A stretch of DNA of 64,000 bases from Paraburkholderia sp. DHOC27 (GTDB taxonomy: Bacteria > Pseudomonadota > Gammaproteobacteria > Burkholderiales > Burkholderiaceae), in assembly GCF_003429005.1 (NCBI RefSeq), contig NZ_QVQV01000008.1, positions 1 to 64,000 on the forward strand, read 5' to 3'. Made by a program: the position numbers and the translations under genes. Positions 36,313 to 45,542 of this stretch are shown here, piece by piece. Below the pieces are notes generated by a model. It saw only the letters and a program-made list of their open reading frames with translations. It was not told where the DNA came from and searched no databases. Within the stretch, counting starts at the first letter, position 1. Each line of letters opens with the position of its first letter.

Positions 36313-37469
36313 TGGTGCGCCCCTTCTGCGCCGCTCGCGGAAAAACGAACTGCGGGCGATGGCGCAGGTTCTCCCGAGCGCCGCACGAACGATGGTGAGT
36401 ACGCGGCGGAACGGGCACTGAGGATAGGATCGTCGGACCCTTCGATGCCGGCTGGCAGGATCAGCGGATCGAACGTGACATCGCGGCAAGGTCCCTGGGT
36501 TTCGTCTTGCAGTTGATTCACGGTCAGCACCCCAAGCTGGACATGTTCACGATCGGCAGGCCACGCCTGGGTCGGATCACTGGTCGGATCTTCAGGACGA
36601 CCAATCGTTGCGATCAGACGCCAGCGCACCGGCGCAGCATGAACGCGGTCAGCGAGATCGTCGAACAGGTAGTTGTGATCCTGCAATTGCGCCGGCGTCG
36701 GCTTGTCGGGACGAAACGGCTCTTCCGGCACCATGCTCCAGCGCACGGGCGTTGTCTGACCTTGCGAACTGGTGAAGATAAACGCGTCCAGACTGTTATA
36801 GGTCGTGTCGGCGAAACCCGATGAAAATGGCTGTGCCATGATGATTTTCATGGCACGGGCCGTATCGGGGTGAGACGCGAAAAAGGCCTTCATCCGTGCA
36901 GGATCTGGCTTGCCAGTGCGTGGATCAGGTGTCGCCGCACCCAGTTGATCATAGAGATCCCGCAGGCTGTGTACCGTGAATACAGGAATGCCGTTCATGC
37001 CGGTGCGCCAGATTTCGCCGTTGCTCAACGTGAAGTTCACCGCCATGCTGCGCACGGCCGTCGGTCCATCCATCATGAAGGGCTGGCCGCCGGCGAGCGC
37101 AAATCGTCCGAACACGGGCGTCGTGCCCGGCTTGAAAATCAATGCCTTCGACAGTCGCTCGCCCTGGCCATCGCTTTCAAACGAGCCGGTAAAACAGACA
37201 CCTTTTGAATGATTGCGACGAAAGCCGGGATGCGGTCCATTAGCCCGTTCGAACTGATCCACCACACGCGTTTGTGTGAGTCGGTGCGGCGACAGAAAAC
37301 CGCCCGTGTATGCAAAAGCCACGACCGTGCAGGCCAGAATGGCGGCAATGCCAAACAGCGCCGGGACGTTCGCGAACGAAAGCACGCGCCGCGCGCTGTA
37401 GGTGTCGGCGCTAACGGGGCGATCGGTTTCGTTCGACGCGGGCGGCGGCGGAGGTTGGGTTCTGCTCAA
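36309..37469 (-). CDS. Catalase-related peroxidase, membrane-anchored
   Basis: A 386-aa catalase-related (SrpA-like) heme peroxidase with a proline-rich N-terminus, one membrane segment (ALFGIAAILACTVVAFAYTGGFL) and a periplasmic domain. The distal His is in RRNHSKGVCFTG and the heme-ligand Tyr in RSAAYSPSFVRR. The start is decided by a strong AAGGAGG (37478-37484) exactly 8 nt from a TTG at 37469; an ATG at 37562 has no ribosome-binding site. Two hairpins lie in the leader. It forms an overlapping pair with cytochrome b561. Confidence 0.9.
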   Translation of the reverse strand: MSRTQPPPPPASNETDRPVSADTYSARRVLSFANVPALFGIAAILACTVVAFAYTGGFLSPHRLTQTRVVDQFERANGPHPGFRRNHSKGVCFTGSFESDGQGERLSKALIFKPGTTPVFGRFALAGGQPFMMDGPTAVRSMAVNFTLSNGEIWRTGMNGIPVFTVHSLRDLYDQLGAATPDPRTGKPDPARMKAFFASHPDTARAMKIIMAQPFSSGFADTTYNSLDAFIFTSSQGQTTPVRWSMVPEEPFRPDKPTPAQLQDHNYLFDDLADRVHAAPVRWRLIATIGRPEDPTSDPTQAWPADREHVQLGVLTVNQLQDETQGPCRDVTFDPLILPAGIEGSDDPILSARSAAYSPSFVRRSGEPAPSPAVRFSASGAEGAHQ

Positions 37470-37786
37470 CGGATCAGCCTCCTTGGTGTGATCAGGAACG
37501 TGATAGCGGACTACTGGTAGTGGACACATCGACGGTGTCCTCATGCTAAAGACCGCCATCACAGCGGTCTTTCAAGTTTCGACACGTATCAAATTGCGGA
37601 AGCCCCAGGTTTTGTCTGCTCAAATGACGCCAATGCCGCCAACACCGCGCTGCTCGCGAGGGCCGCGCGATGTACATGCAAATTGGCGTGTGCTATGTTT
37701 TTATCGCATACGCGCAGTAATAATTCGCGTACCCGTTTGCCGCTTTGAGCGGTTGCATCGCAGTCCTGTCAGGAGCGTGTATCGAC
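37470..37786. promoter_or_regulatory. Divergent control region with two tandem hairpins
   Basis: In the 317-bp gap between the catalase-related gene and the AraC gene, GGACAC/GTGTCC (37522-37527 and 37535-37540) forms a 6-bp stem and AAAGACCGC/GCGGTCTTT (37548-37556 and 37564-37572) a perfect 9-bp stem with a 7-nt loop. The larger one resembles an intrinsic terminator on either strand and lies about 80 nt upstream of the catalase start codon, so it may attenuate that gene. Confidence 0.55.
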
Positions 37787-38638
37787 ATGAACGCGGCCAT
37801 TCCGCAGCTGAAAAGCTATCAGCGGTCCAGAGGCGAAGCCATCGACATGCACACCTCCGAGGACGTGTGCGCGCTCCTCATGCCCGTGACGGAGGGCGCC
37901 GCGCAAGTGACGCGCAAGGGCAGAAAGCTGTTTAGCGGGGCGTTGCGGCCTGGCATGCTGCGTCTGTCGGTGCCCGAGGAACGCAGTCAGACGGTGTTCG
38001 TCGCGCCCTTGCAGCAACTGGAATTGATCGTGCCAGGCGATACGCTTCGCCGGGCGTTTAGTGAGGCCGGCTATCTCTGGCCCGCCGAGCCGGTTCGATT
38101 CACCCCGTTGGTGCGCCCTCACCCCGTGGTCGCGACGCTGGCAGCAGCATTTGCCGCCGCGAGCCAGTTGAGTTCACCTCAGCGTGAAGCATATCTGGAG
38201 GGTCTGGTGCAGGCGTTGCTGGCCAATCTGGTCGACTGCCAGCACTTCAATCTTCCTATCAATGACCATACGCGACTCGGACCGCTGGACGATGCGTCGT
38301 TCGCACGATGTGTCGAGTTTGCCGACGCCAATCTCGAAGCGAAACTCAACGTGCGGGATTGGGCCGCTGTGCTGGATCTGGGCACAGGCGAGTTTGCCCG
38401 CGCCTTCAGAAAGCGGACGGGCAAATCGCCTTACGCATGGTTCGTAGATCGTCGCATTGATTTTGCCAAGCGTCTGCTCGCCGAAAACGCGCTCTCATTG
38501 GCCGACATCGCCCTGCGCGCCGGATTTTGCAGTCAGAGCCACTTCACTGCATCGTTCCGTCAACGAGTGGGATGTTCCCCGGCACGCTGGGCACTTTCCT
38601 TCAAAACCAATGCGATGGACTACGAAACATTGAGCTGA
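37787..38638 (+). CDS. AraC-family transcriptional regulator
   Basis: A 283-aa AraC protein with an N-terminal sensor half and a C-terminal double HTH (VRDWAAVLDLGTGEFARAFRKR and LADIALRAGFCSQSHFTASFR, then CSPARW). AGGAG lies 11 nt before the ATG at 37787. It is divergent from the catalase-related/b561 pair and is the natural candidate for its regulator. Confidence 0.9.
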   Translation: MNAAIPQLKSYQRSRGEAIDMHTSEDVCALLMPVTEGAAQVTRKGRKLFSGALRPGMLRLSVPEERSQTVFVAPLQQLELIVPGDTLRRAFSEAGYLWPAEPVRFTPLVRPHPVVATLAAAFAAASQLSSPQREAYLEGLVQALLANLVDCQHFNLPINDHTRLGPLDDASFARCVEFADANLEAKLNVRDWAAVLDLGTGEFARAFRKRTGKSPYAWFVDRRIDFAKRLLAENALSLADIALRAGFCSQSHFTASFRQRVGCSPARWALSFKTNAMDYETLS

Positions 38639-38928
38639 GCATGAGCTGATTGACCGCGGGCCGTTCAGCGCAGCGCGAGGTCTGCTGCACCTGCCTGAAG
38701 CGCGGCCTGAAGCAGCGGCTTCCCCGCGTCGTCCAGCCACTCATCCATCGTCTGCAGCGCGGGAAATGGAGCCACTCGAAGTATTCAGCGGCTGGAACAG
38801 GGTGCATTGGCCGGCCATCGAGCGGGCTCGCAAGGATTTCGACGCGCGAGCTGCGGAGACGCTGTAAGTGGAAAGTGCACGGATGAAACGCCAGGCCAGG
38901 CAGCCCTGCAATAACGCGTCCGTGGCGA
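38639..38928. other. Gap with a possible gene remnant
   Basis: No intact gene in these 290 bp. On the minus strand a short frame ending in a normal stop near 38666 reads MDEWLDDAGKPLLQAALQAG, which has a protein-like composition, while matching text upstream (EYFEWLHFP) lies in another frame. This suggests a decayed gene fragment with a frameshift, but it is too short to name. Confidence 0.3.
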
Positions 38929-39906
38929 CTATTGGCAGGCGTGCTGCACGCGGTGCCCCGCCCACGCATCCATAACAGCAGCGATCGCACCCTGCAACGC
39001 GGCCCCCTTACCAAACGCAGCAACCGCCACCACGGGCGGATACGGAACCGCACGTTCGAGTTGTGCTTCGATAGCGGCCAGCACGGCTGGAACGCGCGCC
39101 ATCCCTCCGCCGATCACGATGTGCGACGGGTCGAGCAGAAGCGCCATATTGGCGACGTGCATCGCGAGACCATCGAGCGCATCGTCGATCAACGTCGCGA
39201 CTGCTGGCATCGACGCCGCGAGTTCGAACGCCTCCCGTGTGGTCACCGTGCGTCCGAGCAGTGCGCTCGTGCGGTCGGCAAGCGCGCGGCCCGAGATGAA
39301 ATTCTCGAGCGGCGCGCCGCCGTCGACGAACGGCACTTCGCCCATCACGCCACGCAACTGGTAGCCGATTTCACCCGCTGCGCCGTGCGCGCCGCGCAGC
39401 ACTTTTCCACCCACCACGGGCGCGGCCGCGAGTCCGGTTCCGACGTTCAGATACAGCCCATATTCAACGCCCATCAGCGCCCCGCAGCGCGCTTCGGCCA
39501 ACGCCGCCGCCTTGACGTCAGTGGCGACGCTCACGCAGTCGACGCCAAACCCTTCGCGCAGACGCGCCGCAAGAGCGAGGCGCTCCCAGCCCGGATTATT
39601 CGGCGCAAGATGAATGCCGTCGGGCTGCACGATGCCGGGCGTCACGGCGGCCACCGCGAGCAACGCACCGTCCGTGTCTAACGCTGTTTTCGATGCGAGC
39701 GTCAGCGCCGCGTCGAACATGCGCGCCAGCACCCGGTCGGCGCCCTGCTCGGCCCATGTCGGGATTTCCGTTTCGTGAAGACGCTGCCCCGTTGCGGTGA
39801 CGGTCGCCATTGCGATCTTCGTGCCGCCAAAGTCGATGGCGAGCAGAAAGCCGTTGTCTTCGTCGCTGAATGCCTGTTGTTGCATGGATGAATCCGTGTC
39901 GTACAT
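38929..39906 (-). CDS. ROK-family sugar kinase
   Basis: A 325-aa ROK kinase: phosphate-binding DFGGTK near residue 24, NVGTGLAAAPVVGGKVLRGAHGAAGE in the centre and ENFISGRAL. The zinc motif CxCGxxGCxE found in most ROK kinases is absent; its place reads EVPFVDGGAPLENF, so zinc is not bound and substrate specificity may differ. The catalytic Asp region APNNPGWE (NNPGW) is kept. It starts 8 nt after the APC permease; an ATG at 39885 is an alternative. Likely phosphorylates an N-acetyl or amino sugar imported by that permease; this is inference. Confidence 0.85.
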   Translation of the reverse strand: MYDTDSSMQQQAFSDEDNGFLLAIDFGGTKIAMATVTATGQRLHETEIPTWAEQGADRVLARMFDAALTLASKTALDTDGALLAVAAVTPGIVQPDGIHLAPNNPGWERLALAARLREGFGVDCVSVATDVKAAALAEARCGALMGVEYGLYLNVGTGLAAAPVVGGKVLRGAHGAAGEIGYQLRGVMGEVPFVDGGAPLENFISGRALADRTSALLGRTVTTREAFELAASMPAVATLIDDALDGLAMHVANMALLLDPSHIVIGGGMARVPAVLAAIEAQLERAVPYPPVVAVAAFGKGAALQGAIAAVMDAWAGHRVQHACQ

Positions 39907-39914
39907 GAGCGCGA

Positions 39915-41363
39915 TCAGTGACCCGTACCGGCGTTTTGTCGTTCGATGAAGGCTTCGCGCACGTGCTTCGGTCCGAACGGCCACTGCTTCGCAACGCGCG
40001 CCCAGATCACGAATGCAATCAGCCCCAGCACGACCCAGCCGGTCGAGAGGATCTGCGACTGATGATCAGTCGCATAGAACACGTAGAGCCATCCAACCAG
40101 CGCCACCAGACTCGGCAGCGGATAAAGCCACTGGCGATACGGCCGGACGAGTTGCGGTTGACGGCGGCGCAGCACGGTCAACGCCGCAATCTGCGCAACC
40201 GATTGCAGCAGCACCGCCACAGCGACCAGCATATTGATGACCGTGGTCAGGTCGAAGAAAGTGCCAGCGGCGGTCACCACGCCCATCACGAGCAGCGCAA
40301 CGTGCGGGAAATTGTGCTTCTCATGCAGCTTGCCGAACGCCGAGAGGAACACGCCATCGCGTGCGGCATAGAACGGCACACGCGAGCCGCCCAGCAATCC
40401 GGCGAACACGGACGCGAATGCCGCAATCAGGATCAGCACCGTGACGACCGACGCAGCAGCGTGCCCCCAGTTGCGCGATACCACGAGCGAAGCCACCGAC
40501 GTAGACTTCGCGACGTCCTGCCACGGCACCGTGCCGATCACGCCGATATTCATGGCGAGATAGAACACCATCATCGCGAGGATCGAGATGATGATGGAAC
40601 GGGGCATGACGCGACCCGGATTCTTGAGTTCGTCGCCCATGTAGGCCGTGGTGTTGTAGCCCGCATAGTCGTAGATGGCGATGATCAGCCCCGCGCCCAG
40701 CCCCGTGAAGAACTTGCCGATATTGCCCGCGTCCGGCGGCAGCGACATGGCGAGGCTCAGATGGAAATCGGAGTAAGCGGCTGCGGTGGTCAGGCCCACT
40801 GCCAGCACCATGATGATCCACAGCACGGCGCTCAAGGCGCGGATCGACTCGATACGGCGATACAGCGCAAACACCACCAGCGCGACGACCGCGATACCAA
40901 TGGCGTGGGTCTGCCAGGGCGTGAGATTGGGCAGGAAGAAGCCGAGGTATTGCACGAAGCCGATGATGCCCGTGCTCATGATGAGCGGAATGGAAAGCAT
41001 CGCAGTCCAGACGAACAGGAACGGCATCAGCTTGCCGGTGCGGTACTGGAATGCCTCGCGGACATACAGGTACGTGCCGCCCGCGCCCGGCATCGCCGCC
41101 CCAAGCTCGGCCCACACCAGACCGTCCGCCATCGCGAGAATGGCGCCGCAAATCCAGCCAATCACGGCAAGCGGCCCGTTCATCACCGCGACGATGGCGG
41201 GAATGGTCAGGAATGGACCCACCCCGCAGATCTGGATCATGTTGACTGCAATGGCCGGGAACAGGCCAACCGAGCGCCGGAAATGCGGCTGTTCGGCATC
41301 CGCAGGCTGCGCTGCCTCGGCCTGTGAACCGTTGGACCGGTCCTGCCAGGTGGAATCGCTCAT
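39915..41363 (-). CDS. APC-family amino acid/organic cation permease
   Basis: A 482-aa permease with about twelve membrane segments of the amino acid-polyamine-organocation family; consensus elements near the start (GVGPFLTIPAIVAVMNGP) and DGLVWAELGAAMPGAGGTYLYVREAF in the first half. GGAG lies 7 nt before the ATG at 41363. It is in an operon with a ROK kinase and divergent from a ROK regulator, an uncommon partner set for this family. Confidence 0.89.
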   Translation of the reverse strand: MSDSTWQDRSNGSQAEAAQPADAEQPHFRRSVGLFPAIAVNMIQICGVGPFLTIPAIVAVMNGPLAVIGWICGAILAMADGLVWAELGAAMPGAGGTYLYVREAFQYRTGKLMPFLFVWTAMLSIPLIMSTGIIGFVQYLGFFLPNLTPWQTHAIGIAVVALVVFALYRRIESIRALSAVLWIIMVLAVGLTTAAAYSDFHLSLAMSLPPDAGNIGKFFTGLGAGLIIAIYDYAGYNTTAYMGDELKNPGRVMPRSIIISILAMMVFYLAMNIGVIGTVPWQDVAKSTSVASLVVSRNWGHAAASVVTVLILIAAFASVFAGLLGGSRVPFYAARDGVFLSAFGKLHEKHNFPHVALLVMGVVTAAGTFFDLTTVINMLVAVAVLLQSVAQIAALTVLRRRQPQLVRPYRQWLYPLPSLVALVGWLYVFYATDHQSQILSTGWVVLGLIAFVIWARVAKQWPFGPKHVREAFIERQNAGTGH

Positions 41364-41604
41364 CAATGTCTCCGTGCGGCGTATGCCGCGTCTCGTTGTC
41401 TGGAACTGCCTCAGGATAGGCGCCGCTTCTTGGTGTCGGCGTCATGGTGTTGAATGATAGGAAAGATTCTTTACGAATGCAAATGTGTCAAAATTCGTCT
41501 CGCGCTGATCCATGACGGCGCTCCCCGAGGCGCCAGTGCGTGCTCGTGCTTGCCCGGGGATCATGGTCGTTGATAGCATCGGCCATCCTGTCACCTTGCC
41601 GCGC

Positions 41605-42816
41605 ATGAACCACCACACTCTGAAGGCCATCCAGTCCACCGCGCCGGTCACACGCGGGCCGGCATTCGTCCGTCAGGGCAATGAGTGGGCGATCTATCAG
41701 CACCTGTTGTCGCTGGCGCCCGCCTCCAGCCCGCAACTGGCCGCGAGCACCGGCCTGTCCAAGGTGACGGTGTCGGCTGCACTAGGCAATCTGGAACAAC
41801 TTGGGCTTGTCGAGCAGACCGGCGTGCGCGCCGGCAACGCGGGGCGCTCGCCGCGTCTCTATGCGCCCCGTGCGCGTGCCGGCTTCGTGGTCGCCATCGA
41901 CGTGGGTGCCGAATGGATTCGCGGCGCCGTGGCCGATCTGACGGGCGGCATCATCGCGCGGCTGGAGAAACGCACGCCCGCTCGCGTGACCCAGCACGTG
42001 CCGCGCATCGTCGAACTCGTCGACGCCATGCTCGAACAGCAGAGCGTGCCACGTGAAGATGTGCTGATGACCGTGATCGGTTCGCCCGGTGTGCTGGATG
42101 CAGCCAGTGACCGGCTGCGTCTCGCGCCTAATCTACCCGACTGGGAAAAAGCCGGGCTGATTCCCTCGCTGCGCGCGGCGCTCGGCGCCGACATCGTCAT
42201 CGAGAACGACATCAACCTCGCCACGCTGGGCGAGCAGCGCCACGGTGTCGGACGTGACGTCGAGAACTTCGTGTTCATGTCCATCGGCACCGGCATTGGC
42301 GTGGGTATCGTCGCCGGGGGCCGCCTGCATCGCGGCGCACATGGATTTGCCGGCGAAATCGCCGTGTTGCCGTCCGCGCCTGCCGAGGATGGCAGCACGC
42401 ACGACGGCACTCATCGGACTTTCGAATCGTTTGCCGCCGCGAAAGGCATCGTCGCCTACGCTCAGCGTCTCGGGCTTGCCGTATCGAACGCCGAGGAGGT
42501 GTTTATCGCCGCCCAGGCGGGCGACGCGCGGGCCCAGCGCTGCCTGGACGAAGAAGCGCGTCAGCTTGCATGGGGACTCGCCGCCATCATCCCGGTGCTC
42601 GACCCGCAACTGGTCGTGTTCGGCGGCGGCATTGGACGTAGCGGTGCGTTGATGCTGCCCGCCATCCGCGAGCATCTGTCGTCGCGGCTGCCCATTCCCG
42701 TGCCTGATTTCGCGGTCTCTGCGACCGGCACGGATGCGGTGCTGCTGGGCGCGATCGTGCATGGCATCGACCGGGCGCGCGTGAAGGCATTCGAGCGTAT
42801 CGGCTACAAGGCCTGA
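41605..42816 (+). CDS. ROK-family transcriptional regulator (NagC/XylR type)
   Basis: A 403-aa repressor: N-terminal winged helix (SSPQLAASTGLSKVTVSAALGNLEQLGLV) joined to a ROK sugar-binding domain (DVGAEWIRGAVADL, GTGIGVGIVAGGRLHRGAHGFAGEIAVLP). The phosphate-binding DxGGTK is DVGAEW, so no kinase activity is expected, and the zinc Cys motif is missing. It is divergent from the APC permease-ROK kinase operon across about 240 bp and is likely its repressor. Confidence 0.9.
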   Translation: MNHHTLKAIQSTAPVTRGPAFVRQGNEWAIYQHLLSLAPASSPQLAASTGLSKVTVSAALGNLEQLGLVEQTGVRAGNAGRSPRLYAPRARAGFVVAIDVGAEWIRGAVADLTGGIIARLEKRTPARVTQHVPRIVELVDAMLEQQSVPREDVLMTVIGSPGVLDAASDRLRLAPNLPDWEKAGLIPSLRAALGADIVIENDINLATLGEQRHGVGRDVENFVFMSIGTGIGVGIVAGGRLHRGAHGFAGEIAVLPSAPAEDGSTHDGTHRTFESFAAAKGIVAYAQRLGLAVSNAEEVFIAAQAGDARAQRCLDEEARQLAWGLAAIIPVLDPQLVVFGGGIGRSGALMLPAIREHLSSRLPIPVPDFAVSATGTDAVLLGAIVHGIDRARVKAFERIGYKA

Positions 42817-42837
42817 ACGCGTCGTTGCACGCCGGCT

Positions 42838-44193
42838 TCATTGCTCTGCTGGCAAAGCGCTGCCTGCACGTGGTTTCGGTTGACGCTCATCCAGCGCGAC
42901 TGCGTCGCTTAACGCTTCCCGAGCGGGATCGCCGTCACGAGTACCGTGAAGCACCGCATGCATACGCGGACGATCGAGTTCACCTTCCCAGGCCGACACG
43001 ACGACCACCGCGACCGCGTTACCGATGATGTTCACCAGCGAGCGACACTCCGCCATGAACCGATCGATGCCCAGAATGAGCACCATCGACGCAACGGGAA
43101 CCGTGGGTACGACGGCGAGGCTCGCCGCGAGCGCAATGAAGCCTGCACCGACCACCGCGCTGGAACCCTTGGAGGTCAGCATCGTGACCGCCAGCAAGGT
43201 CAACTCTTGCCCCATCGTCAAATGAATATTCGTGGCCTGGGCGAGAAACAGAACCGCGAGCGTCATATAGATGTTGGCGCCGTCCAGGTTGAACGAATAG
43301 CCGGTCGGGACGACTAGCCCCACCACCGCCTTCGAGCAACCCAACCGCTCCAGTTTCTGCATCAGTTGAGGCAGCGCCGCCTCGGACGTGCTCGTGCCCA
43401 GCACGATGAACAGTTCGTCCTTGAGATATGCCAGCAGACGCCACACGCTGAATCCGGAAACCCTTGCGACGGCGCCAAGCACCACGGCAACGAACACGAA
43501 CGCGGTCACGTAGAACGTCACGATCAGCTTCATGAGCGGTATCAGCGAGGCGATGCCGTACGTTCCGACGGTAAACGAGATCGCGCCGAACGCGCCTAAC
43601 GGGGCCGCTTTCGTGATGATCCTGACCCACGAGAAGAACACCGCGGAGAGTTTTTCGATCGCTGTGGACACCCCCTTGGCGTGCTCGCCCGCCGCGGAGA
43701 CCGCAATACCGAACATCACCGAAACGAACAGAATCGGCAGCGTATCGCCTTTGGTAAACGCTTCACCGAACGAGGCCGGAATGATTCCCAGCAGAAAGCC
43801 CTCGAGTCCATCATGACGATCCGCCTGGCTGACGAAGCCCGAGATTGCCCGGGAATCGAGAGACGCGATCGACACGTTGAAGCCGTTGCCCGGATGCAGC
43901 AGATGACCGAACAGCAAGCCGACCGCCAGAGCGATGGACGACACCACTTCGAAATACAGCAACGCCTTCCCGCCTACACGCCCCACTTTCTTCAGATCGC
44001 TCATGCTGGTGATGCCGGTCACGACGGTACAGAAGATGACCGGACCGATGATCATGCGAATCAGTTTGATGAAGGCGTCACCTAGCGGCTTCATCGCTGT
44101 CGCGTAGTGCGGGTAGAGATGGCCGAGCAGGATACCGGCCGCGATTGCCGCCAGCACCTGGAGGTAAAGGACCTTGTAGAAGGGTTGTCTCAT
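42838..44193 (-). CDS. dctA: C4-dicarboxylate transport protein
   Basis: A 451-aa dicarboxylate/amino acid:cation symporter (DAACS) of the DctA type: IRMIIGPVIFCTVVTGI, the serine-rich loop LGTSTSEAALP, GYSFNLDGANIYMT and LTSKGSSAVVGAGFI. It imports succinate, fumarate and malate with protons or sodium. The start ATG at 44193 fits known DctA; the frame upstream is not supported. The C-terminal tail is a little longer than usual. No dedicated two-component genes adjoin. Confidence 0.93.
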   Translation of the reverse strand: MRQPFYKVLYLQVLAAIAAGILLGHLYPHYATAMKPLGDAFIKLIRMIIGPVIFCTVVTGITSMSDLKKVGRVGGKALLYFEVVSSIALAVGLLFGHLLHPGNGFNVSIASLDSRAISGFVSQADRHDGLEGFLLGIIPASFGEAFTKGDTLPILFVSVMFGIAVSAAGEHAKGVSTAIEKLSAVFFSWVRIITKAAPLGAFGAISFTVGTYGIASLIPLMKLIVTFYVTAFVFVAVVLGAVARVSGFSVWRLLAYLKDELFIVLGTSTSEAALPQLMQKLERLGCSKAVVGLVVPTGYSFNLDGANIYMTLAVLFLAQATNIHLTMGQELTLLAVTMLTSKGSSAVVGAGFIALAASLAVVPTVPVASMVLILGIDRFMAECRSLVNIIGNAVAVVVVSAWEGELDRPRMHAVLHGTRDGDPAREALSDAVALDERQPKPRAGSALPAEQ

Positions 44194-44456
44194 GATGTCG
44201 TTTTCCGGTTCGTGCGGCAGCGTATCGACCTGCCCACCCACGGCATGCGCCAGCAGGCAAACGGCGTTGATCGGCGCGCCGCGCGATGCGGCGACCGAAG
44301 CTTGCATGTCGTTACGTTAGAGGGCGCGCGATCCCCGGTCCATGTCGAATCAGCATGGTTTCCAGGTCATTTATAGCGTCGCCGCCGGAAGCATCGCGTC
44401 CGGCGGCCGTCATCCCAGGCGCGCAACGACCTCGCCATGAATCTGCGCTGACGGAT

Positions 44457-45266
44457 TTACGCGCTGGCCTCGACGTCCAGCGCATAGCGCGGCGCCGCCT
44501 TGGCGTTGGCGAATTTCGGCGCGAGCGCGCGGCGCGCTGCTTCCCATTGCGTCCATTCATTACCATCGTGCAAGGTGGGAATGGTCACGAGTTCGCCCTG
44601 ATCGAGTCCGGCGAGGGCGGCATCCACCAGGTCGGCGGCCGTCATCGTGCTGGCAGACTCTTTCTGCTTCGCGTAGCCCGCCACGTCCCAGAACTCGGTG
44701 GCCGTCGCTGCCGGCAAGACCGTCTGCACGCGCACACCCTTGTCCGCGAGGTCGCGTTGCAGTGCGTGACCAAAGCTCAACACATAGGACTTCGAAGCAC
44801 CATAAACACCATTCAGAAGTTCGACAGCGATACCGACCGCCGAACTGATGTTGATGATGGTGCCTGCGCCCTTCGCGACGAAAGCGGGGGCAACGGCATA
44901 GGTGAGACGCGTCAGCGCGGTGATGTTGAGGTTGATCATCGCCTCCATGTTGTCCACGTCGCCGTTCAGGACCGATGCAACGGAGCCGATGCCTGCGTTG
45001 TTCACGAGCATCGTGATGCGCTTGTTCTCGCGCAGAATGGTTTCGACCCTGGCAAGCGCCGCCTTGTCGTTGAGATCGGCGGCCACCGTCACGACCGACA
45101 CGCCAGTCTGCGTGGCGAGCCGGCTAGCCAGTGCGTCGAGACGATCCTGGTTGCGTGCCACCAGAATCAGGTCGTAGCCGCGCTTCGCTAGACGATCCGC
45201 GTAGATCGCGCCAATGCCAGTGGATGCGCCCGTGATCAGCGCGGTACCGTGTGTTGAAGCATTCAT
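44457..45266 (-). CDS. SDR-family oxidoreductase
   Basis: A 269-aa classical SDR: cofactor motif TGASTGIG (13-20), NNAGIGSV, catalytic Ser in NISSAVG and Tyr-Lys in YGASKSYV. GGAGAG lies about 9 nt before the ATG at 45266. It is divergent from a GlxA-type AraC regulator across 276 bp, a frequent arrangement in Burkholderiaceae. Substrate unknown. Confidence 0.9.
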   Translation of the reverse strand: MNASTHGTALITGASTGIGAIYADRLAKRGYDLILVARNQDRLDALASRLATQTGVSVVTVAADLNDKAALARVETILRENKRITMLVNNAGIGSVASVLNGDVDNMEAMINLNITALTRLTYAVAPAFVAKGAGTIINISSAVGIAVELLNGVYGASKSYVLSFGHALQRDLADKGVRVQTVLPAATATEFWDVAGYAKQKESASTMTAADLVDAALAGLDQGELVTIPTLHDGNEWTQWEAARRALAPKFANAKAAPRYALDVEASA

Positions 45267-45542
45267 GATCGATTCTCTCCGTAGATTGAACGCGACAGAG
45301 TGTCGTGTGTTGGAGAGCATTCTGGCTTCCACACCGCGCATCCTCAATGACGTAGATGCAAGGTTTCAGGACATGGCGTGAATCCAGCCTTAGCATGCTT
45401 TCGCCACGCGTCGACCCTTGCACCGTTACGAGCCCTTCCCGCCGCGCTTACCCATCCCGTTGACCGAAAACCTTGCATATTCGTCCTTTGGGAAATCAGG
45501 ACCGACTCGGCAAAATCGGCTATCAAACGCTTGAGAAACATC

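Noticed and set aside
39918..41327. 469-codon plus-strand frame opposite the APC permease
   Set aside because: Antisense shadow, very rich in His/Arg/Asp, no hydrophobic segments or motifs.
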